Shown here one piece after another: positions 17,785 to 24,937 of a stretch of DNA of 64,000 nt. A program made the position numbers and the translations under genes. The stretch spans positions 96,552 through 160,551 of the forward strand of contig JAFYXV010000004.1 of the NCBI GenBank assembly GCA_017557885.1, read 5' to 3'. Each line of letters starts with the position of its first letter. The stretch's first letter is position 1. The notes below the pieces were generated by a model. The model did no database searches. It was not told where the DNA came from and saw only the letters and a program-made list of their open reading frames with translations. The stretch comes from a bacterium. Its GTDB lineage: Bacteria; Auribacterota; UBA3054.

Positions 17785-20049
17785 ATGAAAAAAGCATTGC
17801 TGTTTTTGCTGCCTTTTATTTTGACATCATCTATTTTCGCTGCAAATGAAGCAATCAAGCCGGACGGCGAAGGAACGGCAGAGTCCCCCTATGTTCTGAC
17901 AAGAATCGAGAATCTTGTCTGGATGGGGGATAATATGAAAGATTGCAGATCAAGCGTTTTCTGTTTAGGAAACGATATTGACTGCAGCGAAACGAAGTAT
18001 TGGGAATCCCCTTTTGTATCAATAGGCTGGCCAAAAGAAATGTATGGACAAGCCTATAATTTTTTAGGCGTATTAGATGGTAAAAATTATACTATCAAAA
18101 ATTTATATTCTAAAAGTGCTGATGGTTTAATACATGGATTATGGGGGGCGGAGATAAAAAATTTATATCTTGATAACATGAATTTAGGAAGTTTTTCTAG
18201 CGGCGCTAGAGGCGGTTTGACTCAAACTTGTAATGATAGTGTTGTATCAAATGTTCATGTTTCAGGACAGATTTCTGGTTCAGGAGATTGCGGAGGAATT
18301 TTCAGTCATGTTTATAGTTCGAAGATCGATAATTGTTCCTTTATCGGAATTATAAACGGATTTGGCGATAGCACACTAGGGGGGATTGCTAGTTTCGCTG
18401 ATTATAGCACCTTAATTTTTTGCAAAGCTTCTGGCTTTATAAATAACATAAACGGAGCTTCAGATATTGGCGGCATCTGCGGTTTGGCAGTGGGAGCCCC
18501 CGATTTTAATGATTATTGTATTCGTTATTGCATTGCTGACATGAAAATTAGTGCAAAAGGAAATATTGGTGGGATAGTGGCGCAGAACTATATGTACAAT
18601 GTTAAACATTATCCAGACGGAGATGTCTTATACGAAAATTGTGGACTCATAAACAATTATTCCTTATGTGTTGGAGATGTTTCTTCTGCTGACAATGCCG
18701 GTGGAATTTGCGCTGTGTGCAGCACAAACTGCATTGACATAGGTAATTTTTATGACAAAACGGGAATTAGCGGCACGCAATTTGGAATAGGTTTGTCTTC
18801 GGACAAAATGAAAAGGAGATCTTCCTTTTCTAATTGGGATTTTGATAATGTTTGGGCTATCCATGAATTTGAATCCACACCATATTGGATGATTGGAGGA
18901 GAAAAACCATATAGAGTATTCTATTCAACAAAATTCCCTGGAACATTAAATATTACTCCAGAGAAAAGAAGCTACGCTTTTAATGAGAATATATCTATAA
19001 ACGTTACGATTCCTGAAAACAGTGTTTTTATTGGATTTCAAGGTGATCTTGAAGGGACCGAAACAAATATTTCCCTTGTTCTGAAGAAAGATTTGGCAAT
19101 AATCGGTAAATTCGCAAAATATATTAGTTCGGCAGACGATTTTATTAAGATTGGTAGAGATCAAGATTATCCACAAGATGGATACTATATTCAAACCACA
19201 GATTTGAATATGTCAACAACAGATTATCCTGTTCCAGTCTCTTTTTGTGGAGTTTATGACGGTGGTAATCATGTTATCAGCAATGTTATGTTCAATAATC
19301 CTTCCAGGTATATGGGACTGTTTTCTTCGGTTTCAGAAGCTAAGATATACAATCTTGGAATTAGAGATGTTAAAAACAATACAAGAGTTTCATATTTTGG
19401 CCTTATGGGAGGAGGGGCTATAGCTTCAGAAATAAGTAATTGTTATATTAGCACGAGCGTAGAGTTAAATGGGTCAAATTATTCAGGAGGTTTTTTCAGT
19501 TCTTTTGAAAAGTCACAAATGATTAATTGTGAGTTCCGAGGAGAATTATATAGTTCTGTTTATTTCGGAGGTTTGACATACTTTGCGGCCCATAGCTCGT
19601 TTGAAGGATGTTCCGCTGAGATCTTTGGTTCGTCCAATATCAGCAAGGATAAAATAAGCGGGTTGATGTTTTTAGGGACGCCCAACCTTTTTTTGAATTG
19701 TTATGTTAAGGGCGATTGCTTTAATTATGCTTTCACAGCGCCTACCAGTAACTCAGAATTAACTTTTTCCAATTGCTATGCTTTTGCTGAAAGCGAATGC
19801 GTTTTAGAAAAGGCAAATTACATTAACTGTTATTTCAATTCCAACTGTGTTGAGCAAGTTGAAGGCGTAACAGGCTTCGTCAGCGAAGAGGAAATGAAAA
19901 AGCAGGAAACTTACGCTGGCTGGGACTTCGACGAGATCTGGGATATCGACGATGGCGTTGGTACGCCGTATTTCAGATACGCTGTGCCGGAGCCGGTTGG
20001 GATGCTTGCTTTGCTTTTGCTTGCTTTGGCGGCGGTGCGAAAGCGGTGA
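17785..20049 (+). CDS. C3: secreted GLUG-repeat protein with PEP-CTERM tail
   Basis: The product has 754 aa, signal peptide MKKALLFLLPFILTSSIFA, with GAGG upstream. It consists of two GLUG modules like those of C1 and C2, with DGKNYTIKNLYS, IGGICGLAVG, IGGIVAQN, NWDFDNVWAIHE at the end of the first and GWDFDEIWDIDDG at the end of the second. It ends VPEPVGMLALLLLALAAVRKR-like, nearly identical to C1. It is the last gene of the rightward operon and runs into a strong terminator. Sequence in the middle has drifted far from C2 while both ends are conserved, which suggests selection on the anchoring and secretion parts and diversification of the exposed part. Confidence 0.85.
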   Translation: MKKALLFLLPFILTSSIFAANEAIKPDGEGTAESPYVLTRIENLVWMGDNMKDCRSSVFCLGNDIDCSETKYWESPFVSIGWPKEMYGQAYNFLGVLDGKNYTIKNLYSKSADGLIHGLWGAEIKNLYLDNMNLGSFSSGARGGLTQTCNDSVVSNVHVSGQISGSGDCGGIFSHVYSSKIDNCSFIGIINGFGDSTLGGIASFADYSTLIFCKASGFINNINGASDIGGICGLAVGAPDFNDYCIRYCIADMKISAKGNIGGIVAQNYMYNVKHYPDGDVLYENCGLINNYSLCVGDVSSADNAGGICAVCSTNCIDIGNFYDKTGISGTQFGIGLSSDKMKRRSSFSNWDFDNVWAIHEFESTPYWMIGGEKPYRVFYSTKFPGTLNITPEKRSYAFNENISINVTIPENSVFIGFQGDLEGTETNISLVLKKDLAIIGKFAKYISSADDFIKIGRDQDYPQDGYYIQTTDLNMSTTDYPVPVSFCGVYDGGNHVISNVMFNNPSRYMGLFSSVSEAKIYNLGIRDVKNNTRVSYFGLMGGGAIASEISNCYISTSVELNGSNYSGGFFSSFEKSQMINCEFRGELYSSVYFGGLTYFAAHSSFEGCSAEIFGSSNISKDKISGLMFLGTPNLFLNCYVKGDCFNYAFTAPTSNSELTFSNCYAFAESECVLEKANYINCYFNSNCVEQVEGVTGFVSEEEMKKQETYAGWDFDEIWDIDDGVGTPYFRYAVPEPVGMLALLLLALAAVRKR

Positions 20050-20074
20050 TCTTATTTAGCGCCTGATGAATAAG

Positions 20075-20102
20075 GGAGCCCCCGTGCGGGGGCTCCTTTT
20101 TT
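20075..20102 (+). terminator. Terminator of the rightward island operon
   Basis: A 9-bp GC-rich perfect stem (20075-20083 with 20088-20096), loop GTGC, then six T residues. Related in sequence to the terminator at 2852-2882. Confidence 0.92.
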
Positions 20103-20143
20103 CTATTCCCCAAAATCAATATTTTTTCAAAATTGGGGAATAG
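20103..20143. repeat. Inverted repeat directly after the terminator
   Basis: CTATTCCCCAA at 20103-20113 is repeated inverted as TTGGGGAATAG at 20133-20143, with a 19-nt AT-rich loop between. It has no T-run of its own. It could be a back-up stop, an RNA-stability element or a scar of the duplication. Confidence 0.6.
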
Positions 20144-20174
20144 AGAGCCGAAGCCTGATCACAGTTTTTGTCGT

Positions 20175-20204
20175 TTGAAATTCAGATGTTAGTTTTGATA
20201 TAAT
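20175..20204 (+). promoter_or_regulatory. Promoter for the gene pair at 20257
   Basis: TTGAAA (20175-20180), an 18-bp spacer and a consensus TATAAT (20199-20204). It starts a leader of about 45 nt with a GGAGG ribosome site. Confidence 0.8.
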
Positions 20205-20256
20205 CCTCACAATTACGCATTTAATAATCACGAATTCCATTTTGGAAGGAGGGGAT

Positions 20257-20745
20257 ATGAACAAAACGATTTATTTATGCGGCCTGGCGGCGATGGTTTT
20301 GGCTTTCGCTTCCTGGGCAGTGGCGGATCCTGTGGAGATCCCGTACGACGGCTGGTCGAACGAATTCTCCATCGACACTCAGAACACTGTCGATGGCGGC
20401 AGCCTGATCCTTTACAACACGGACGCTATACGTTATGACGCTAAGTGGGCGGAAGGAACCGACAGGTATGTGAAGATCTTCGCCACGCCGAAAACTACGG
20501 GCGTTCCTTACCTTGTTTACACGAGCGGTTTGGAAGAAGAGGGCAATTATGTTTTCGATTACGCTGAGATAGACGATCCGGAATATCTGCCTTGGTACAC
20601 CGATTACACATTCTCTTACGTTATCTACAGCGGCGATGAGGTCATAGACACCTATGAAGCGCCGGCGAACGTTAAGATCATGCCGGAACCTTGTTTTGCT
20701 TTGATTGCTGTTTTGGCTTTTAGCTTAGTCTGGAGGAGGAGATAA
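20257..20745 (+). CDS. Small secreted PEP-CTERM protein of unknown function
   Basis: The product has 162 aa. The start at MNKTIYLCGLAAMVLAFASW has GGAGG 6-10 bp upstream; a TTG five codons earlier overlaps the ribosome site and is rejected. After the signal peptide (cleavage near WAVA/DP) comes a single beta-rich domain of about 115 residues with no recognised family. The C-terminus is MPEP, a hydrophobic stretch and WRRR, a PEP-CTERM sorting signal. The stop codon is 1 bp before the start of the SUMF1-domain gene, so the two are coupled and probably act together outside the inner membrane. Confidence 0.8.
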   Translation: MNKTIYLCGLAAMVLAFASWAVADPVEIPYDGWSNEFSIDTQNTVDGGSLILYNTDAIRYDAKWAEGTDRYVKIFATPKTTGVPYLVYTSGLEEEGNYVFDYAEIDDPEYLPWYTDYTFSYVIYSGDEVIDTYEAPANVKIMPEPCFALIAVLAFSLVWRRR

Positions 20746-20746
20746 T

Positions 20747-22033
20747 ATGAAATCTTTATTGCTGACTGTTATGGCAGTTTTGACGGCCTCCTTTGTTTTT
20801 GCCGAGGCTGTCAACGTTACGGCTTACCAGCGCTGGCCCTGGAACGGCAAAGTGGACATCACATTTACGATCCCGGAACCCGATACGGACGAGACCAGGA
20901 TCTATTCTGTTGAATACTTCGTCTCCATCGACGGCGGCGAACCGATTGCTCTCACTGCCATTGAAGGCGACGGCGCGGGCGGCGAGGCGGTTATTACGCC
21001 CGGTTTGAAAAAGGCCGTGTGGGACGCTTATCAGGATATGCCCAATCTTTCCGGATGCAAGGCGAAGATCGGCGTCGTCGCTGAGGATATCACCGAAGAG
21101 TCTTTCTTTATGAAGATGGATCTGGCCACCGGCAAGATGGTGATCTCCAAAACCGGGCCGAGCGTTGCTCCAGGCGCTTCCAGCAAAAGGACTGAGCTCT
21201 GGTTCAAGAACGTTAAGCCCGGAACTTTCACTATGGGTTCCGGCACGGGTGAAGTTGGCAGAAACGCCAACGAAACTCAGCATGAAGTGACCATCACGAA
21301 GCCTTTCATGATCGGCGTTTTCGAACTGACGCAGGCGCAGTGTCTGCTTTTGACCGGCGAAAATCCCTCTTACCACAGCGGCGAAGGTTATATATTTGTC
21401 GGCGGCGATTGTTTGCCCGTGGATAGCACCAATTACAACAAGCTGCGCGGCACCGGAGACGGAGCCACCTGGCCGACTTACACCGACCACCGCGTCGATG
21501 CCACCAGCCTGATCGGCAAGATCAGAGCGCATTTCGACAACAAGTATCTCTTCGACCTGCCGACGGAAGCCCAGTGGGAATACGCCTGCAGAGCGATCGA
21601 AAAAGAAGACGGCACCTATGATTTCCATGGCGACAACGTCTGGAACAACGGACTGCCTTACGATCGGGTTAACAATTATGTGGATAACAACCTTGATAAA
21701 GTGGGCTGGAATACTCATAACGCCATTACTAACAGTGTTCAGACGACTCGTGAAGTCGGGCTTCTGGAACCCAACGGCCTCGGCCTTTACGATATGCACG
21801 GGAATGTTTCGGAAATGTGTCTGGATTGGCAGGCCGCGGACATTACTTCCTACACCACCGACCCGGTCGGGCCGGCTACCGGGTCAAACAGGATCAGACG
21901 CGGCGGAAACGTTTATCAGAATAGTTTTGCCACAAAACAATACAGACAAGCTTACCGCAGCGGGGTCACTCCCAATCTCAGCGGCTACGCCCTGCCTTAT
22001 ATAGGCTGTCGCCTGGTTTTGATCCTTCCGTAA
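20747..22033 (+). CDS. Secreted SUMF1/FGE-fold protein, probably non-catalytic
   Basis: The product has 428 aa with a signal peptide (MKSLLLTVMAVLTASFVFA). Residues 20-130 form an N-terminal beta domain that begins VTAYQRWPWNGKVDI. Residues 150-428 match the formylglycine-generating-enzyme (SUMF1) fold: FKNVKPGTFTMGS, PFMIGVFELTQAQ, FDLPTEAQWEYACR, GLGLYDMHGNVSEMCLDW, then IRRGGNVYQ. The reactive cysteine pair of true sulfatase-activating enzymes is not seen in the terminal segment (RRGGNVYQNSFATKQYRQAY), so sulfatase activation is unlikely. In this fold a binding role or another reaction is common. It is translated with the PEP-CTERM protein just upstream. The fold assignment is secure; the role is not. 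Confidence 0.87.
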   Translation: MKSLLLTVMAVLTASFVFAEAVNVTAYQRWPWNGKVDITFTIPEPDTDETRIYSVEYFVSIDGGEPIALTAIEGDGAGGEAVITPGLKKAVWDAYQDMPNLSGCKAKIGVVAEDITEESFFMKMDLATGKMVISKTGPSVAPGASSKRTELWFKNVKPGTFTMGSGTGEVGRNANETQHEVTITKPFMIGVFELTQAQCLLLTGENPSYHSGEGYIFVGGDCLPVDSTNYNKLRGTGDGATWPTYTDHRVDATSLIGKIRAHFDNKYLFDLPTEAQWEYACRAIEKEDGTYDFHGDNVWNNGLPYDRVNNYVDNNLDKVGWNTHNAITNSVQTTREVGLLEPNGLGLYDMHGNVSEMCLDWQAADITSYTTDPVGPATGSNRIRRGGNVYQNSFATKQYRQAYRSGVTPNLSGYALPYIGCRLVLILP

Positions 22034-22054
22034 GAAAAAACGATCGGCTGAATA

Positions 22055-22085
22055 AAAAAAGCGCTTCAAATGAAGCGCTTTTTTT
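22055..22085. terminator. Bidirectional terminator
   Basis: AAAAAAGCGCTTCA and its exact inverse are separated by two bases, with A and T runs on both sides, serving the convergent genes ending at 22033 and 22109. Confidence 0.92.
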
Positions 22086-22108
22086 ATGATGCCGAAGGTG
22101 AAGAAGGC

Positions 22109-22696
22109 CTATTTTTCCACGACGACTTCTATGATGCCGTCGGCGTAGCAGGCCACTTCGTATTGGTTGAAGACAAAATGCCAGCCGTCTGAGGAAAGGT
22201 AAAAATTTTCCGTGAGAGTGGGCTCCGCCAGAAGATGCTCTTCGCCCTGCAATTCCTTGACGACCAATTCTCTTATTTTGGTCAGGAGAGCCTTCTGCTC
22301 TTCCTTTTTCCAGACGTCGTCGATCCTCAATATTTTTCCGCTTTTCCTGTCGATGGTGCCGACGTCTATGGCGGTGATGCCGTGGGCGCCTCCGGTGTAA
22401 TAGAAGCCTTTTGACATATAGCTGACATGATCTTCGTCGGCGTATATCGGCTTTAGTTCCTTGCTGGCCTCCCAGTTGAGCATAAAGCTGTTCGTGATCT
22501 CTTGCGTGGCGATATTGCATTGCCCGGTCAGGCAGCAATCTCTCAGCGCGGCAAGGTAAACCACGAGATTGTTGGAAAAGCCGAAGCCTTGTTCGTCGTC
22601 GAACAATTCTTCTTCATGAGAGTTTGAAAGCCTTCCCGCGAAGAAAGCGCCGGCAGCCAGTAAAATGACAAGCAGGGCAAAAAATATTTTTTTCAT
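22109..22696 (-). CDS. DUF3298-domain exported protein (RsiV-like C-terminal domain)
   Basis: The product has 195 aa. An N-terminal hydrophobic segment (MKKIFFALLVILLAAGAFFAG) is a signal anchor or signal peptide. The rest matches the DUF4163/DUF3298 arrangement known from the extracellular part of RsiV and from PdaC-type proteins: YYTGGAHGITAIDVGTIDR, KSGKILRIDDVW, and a final block with SSDGWHFVFNQYEVACYADG. In RsiV this domain binds lysozyme, but no anti-sigma domain is present here, so that function cannot be assumed. It is monocistronic between two terminators. No Shine-Dalgarno sequence is seen, and a TATAAT sits 7 nt before the ATG. Confidence 0.82.
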   Translation of the reverse strand: MKKIFFALLVILLAAGAFFAGRLSNSHEEELFDDEQGFGFSNNLVVYLAALRDCCLTGQCNIATQEITNSFMLNWEASKELKPIYADEDHVSYMSKGFYYTGGAHGITAIDVGTIDRKSGKILRIDDVWKKEEQKALLTKIRELVVKELQGEEHLLAEPTLTENFYLSSDGWHFVFNQYEVACYADGIIEVVVEK

Positions 22697-22703
22697 GCTT
22701 TAT

Positions 22704-22709
22704 ATTATA
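22704..22709 (-). promoter_or_regulatory. -10 box just upstream of the DUF3298 gene
   Basis: A consensus TATAAT on the minus strand, 7 nt from the ATG. The -35 region (TTTTGG at 17 bp) is weak. Position implies a leaderless transcript. Confidence 0.5.
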
Positions 22710-22728
22710 GCGGAAAAAGGCGCACGCC

Positions 22729-22753
22729 AAAAAAAGAAGCCCTTCCGGGCTTC
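22729..22753 (-). terminator. Terminator of the skp-lpx operon
   Basis: GAAGCCC (22736-22742) pairs with GGGCTTC (22747-22753); on the minus strand the stem is followed by seven T residues. Confidence 0.92.
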
Positions 22754-22785
22754 CTTTGAAGTGTTAGAAAATAATGGGCATAACT

Positions 22786-23556
22786 TTACCTTGTCAGGCC
22801 GCGCTCGCATTTGGTGAGAAATTCCGCGAGTTCCATTATTTCCGGAACGTCGGCGTAATCCTGTTTGAGTTTCTCCACGGCGTCCTTGAGTTTCATCTCC
22901 TGGCGGAAGACGATCTTGTAGGCCTGGTTCATCTTCTGGATGGTCTCGTCGGGGATGCCGAGCCTGCTCATCCTGACGCGGTTGATGGTGGCGCAGCGGG
23001 GCGGAACGCCGTCCACCAGCGTGAAGGGCGCGACGTCCATGGTGACTTTCGTGCAGCCGCCGATCATGGCCATTTTGCCGATGCGGCAGAACTGGTGCAC
23101 GCCCGCCATGCCGCTTAAAACGGCGTAGTCGCCGACCTGGACGTGCCCGGCCAAAGTGGCGGCGTTGGACATGATGATGTTGTTGCCCAGGATGCACTCG
23201 TGGGCGATGTGGCAGTAGGCCATGATGAGGTTGTTGTTGCCGACGATCGTCTTGCTGCCGTCCAAGGTGGCGCAGTGAATGGTGGCGAATTCCCTCACGA
23301 CGTTGTCGTTGCCTATTTCAAGGTAGCATTTGTTGCCTTCCTTGTATTTCAGGTCCTGCGTTTTGTGGCCGATGGCGGCCATGGGGAAGAAGGTGTTCCT
23401 TTCGCCGATGGTCGTAAGGCCGTCAATGACAACGTGGCTCATCAGTTTCGAGCCGGCGCCTATTCTGACGTTTGGGCCGATGACGCAGTAAGGTCCTATT
23501 TCAACGTCCGGGGCGATCTGGGCGCCCGGGCTGATGACTGCGGTTGGATGGATCAT
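22786..23556 (-). CDS. lpxA: UDP-N-acetylglucosamine O-acyltransferase
   Basis: The product has 256 aa. It performs the first step of lipid A synthesis, transferring a 3-hydroxyacyl chain from ACP to the 3-OH of UDP-GlcNAc. The N-terminal two thirds are left-handed beta-helix hexapeptide repeats (IHPTAVISPGAQIAPDVEIG onward), followed by an alpha-helical C-terminal domain. The catalytic His lies in the AYCHIAHE segment, matching the family's H125 region. The length is typical. It is the last gene of the leftward operon, 7 bp after fabZ. The sugar form used (UDP-GlcNAc against a 3-amino derivative) cannot be judged from sequence alone. Confidence 0.96.
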   Translation of the reverse strand: MIHPTAVISPGAQIAPDVEIGPYCVIGPNVRIGAGSKLMSHVVIDGLTTIGERNTFFPMAAIGHKTQDLKYKEGNKCYLEIGNDNVVREFATIHCATLDGSKTIVGNNNLIMAYCHIAHECILGNNIIMSNAATLAGHVQVGDYAVLSGMAGVHQFCRIGKMAMIGGCTKVTMDVAPFTLVDGVPPRCATINRVRMSRLGIPDETIQKMNQAYKIVFRQEMKLKDAVEKLKQDYADVPEIMELAEFLTKCERGLTR

Positions 23557-23563
23557 AGGGGAT

Positions 23564-24040
23564 TTATTCCTTAGTGTCTTTTTCTTCTTTGTTTATCACG
23601 ACGGCGAAGGCCAGTTCGCCTTCGGCGACTTTCTGGCCGTCCACGGAAGCGACGGCTTTGCATTTGCCCATGGTGGAGCGCATGGAGATGATGTCGATCC
23701 TTAAGTGAAGCTGATCGCCCGGCTGGACGGGTTTTCTAAACTTCACTTTGTCCATGGTCAAAAAGTAGGGGATGAGGCCCTTGAACCTCGGGTTGGACAA
23801 AACGACGATGGCCGCGGCCTGGGCCAGGGATTCCATGATAAGGACGCCAGGCATGACAGGCTGACCGGGGAAGTGGCCGACGAAGAAAGGCTCGTTCATG
23901 GTGACGTTCTTTATTGCGTCAACGTAGGTCTCGCAGTCGGTGGCCACGACTTTGTCAACTAAAAGGAAAGGAGGACGGTGGGGCAGAAGCGCCATGATGT
24001 CCTGAATGTTTAAGCTTATCGGAGCTTTGGTTTCTTCCAT
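23564..24040 (-). CDS. fabZ: 3-hydroxyacyl-ACP dehydratase
   Basis: The product has 158 aa. It dehydrates 3-hydroxyacyl-ACP in fatty acid elongation. It has a hot-dog fold with the LLPHRPPFLLVDKV start and the catalytic His and Glu in VGHFPGQPVMPGVLIMESLAQ-type sequence. In many Bacteroidetes and PVC genomes fabZ is fused to lpxC; here the two are separate, 18 bp apart, in the order lpxC-fabZ. Its place in the lpx operon fits competition for the same hydroxyacyl-ACP pool as LpxA and LpxD. Confidence 0.96.
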   Translation of the reverse strand: MEETKAPISLNIQDIMALLPHRPPFLLVDKVVATDCETYVDAIKNVTMNEPFFVGHFPGQPVMPGVLIMESLAQAAAIVVLSNPRFKGLIPYFLTMDKVKFRKPVQPGDQLHLRIDIISMRSTMGKCKAVASVDGQKVAEGELAFAVVINKEEKDTKE

Positions 24041-24058
24041 GATCTTTTATACGGTTGA

Positions 24059-24937
24059 TTAATTTTTGTTAGCCAGGGCGAAGAGCGCCGCTGCGGCTTT
24101 GTTGTTCAGGGTGTGTCCGGAGCGGGAGGAGATCACGTGGGCTTTCAGTCTTCTTCCCGTGAGGGCCAGGTCGCCTATAAGGTCCATCACTTTGTGACGG
24201 ACGAACTCGTCTTCATAGCGGAGGCCGTCTTTGCTAAGGATGGCGCTGTCGGTGATGACGATGGCGTTGTTTAGGGAGCCGCCCTTGATGAGGCCTCTGG
24301 AAAGCAGGGCCGACAGTTCGCTGTAAAGGGCGAAGGTCCTGCTTGGCGCGATGTTCGTAATGAAGTTTTCCTCATTGACGACTGTTTCGAAGAACTGCGT
24401 GCCGATGAGGGGATGGGGATAGCTCATGGTGTAGCTGATCTTGTATTCCTCAGAAGGCAGGATCTCGATGGTCGCGTCGCCGTGCTCGACTTTGATGGGC
24501 TCGGTCACCGTAAGCTCGGGAAGTCTTTCCTCATCGAGCTCGACAATGCCGGCTTCTTTTAAGGTGTTGGCGAAATCTATGCCGCTGCCGTCCATAAGGG
24601 GCGTTTCCATAGCGGTCGCTTCCACGAAGAGGTTGTCGATGCCGAGGCAGTAGACGGAGGCCATCAGGTGCTCCACGGTCAGGACCACGATGGGAACCGG
24701 CTTGGGAGACTGGGGAATGTTTATAAGCTTTCCTATAGTGGTGCTGCGGTCGGTGTTGAGTACGGAAGGCACCCTTGCCGGGAAGGCCACGCCGCCAGGG
24801 ATTGGCACGTCGGTCCTTTTGAAGACGACGCCGGTATTGGCGGGGGCCGGCAGGAACCTCAGGGAGGTGATCTCTCCGGAATGAAGCCCGATGCCGCTTA
24901 TCTTGGTCTCTTTGGCGATCGTTGTCTGTTTAGTCAT
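24059..24937 (-). CDS. lpxC: UDP-3-O-acyl-N-acetylglucosamine deacetylase
   Basis: The product has 292 aa. It is a zinc amidase that performs the committed step of lipid A synthesis. The zinc ligands are seen as His in TVEHLMA and as His and Asp in FVRHKVMDLIGD; the catalytic His is in SRSGHTLN. The opening TIAKETKISGIGLHSG is characteristic. The start overlaps the end of lpxD by 4 bp. There is no fusion to FabZ, and the length is close to the stand-alone proteobacterial enzyme (about 305 aa). Confidence 0.97.
   Translation of the reverse strand: MTKQTTIAKETKISGIGLHSGEITSLRFLPAPANTGVVFKRTDVPIPGGVAFPARVPSVLNTDRSTTIGKLINIPQSPKPVPIVVLTVEHLMASVYCLGIDNLFVEATAMETPLMDGSGIDFANTLKEAGIVELDEERLPELTVTEPIKVEHGDATIEILPSEEYKISYTMSYPHPLIGTQFFETVVNEENFITNIAPSRTFALYSELSALLSRGLIKGGSLNNAIVITDSAILSKDGLRYEDEFVRHKVMDLIGDLALTGRRLKAHVISSRSGHTLNNKAAAALFALANKN

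Larger units (their letters stand above)
15412..20049 (+). repeat. A-B-C unit, copy 3
   Basis: Third copy of the unit. The last 40 bp of C3 and the sequence running into the terminator match the end of copy 1 almost base for base, allowing for inversion, so copies 1 and 3 carry the original right-hand boundary of the unit. Confidence 0.85.

Noticed and set aside
13083..20049. GLUG repeats in the C genes as possible tandem DNA repeats or a CRISPR-like array
   Set aside because: Repeats are seen only at protein level, vary in length and sequence, and have no constant spacer; no CRISPR array occurs in the window.
2905..20049. The island as a prophage or integrative element
   Set aside because: No integrase, structural phage gene, tRNA border or att repeat is present; the inverted and tandem copies explain the structure without a phage.
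20747..22033. Annotation as a sulfatase-activating formylglycine-generating enzyme
   Set aside because: The cysteine pair needed for that reaction is missing from the C-terminal segment, and no sulfatase gene is in the window.
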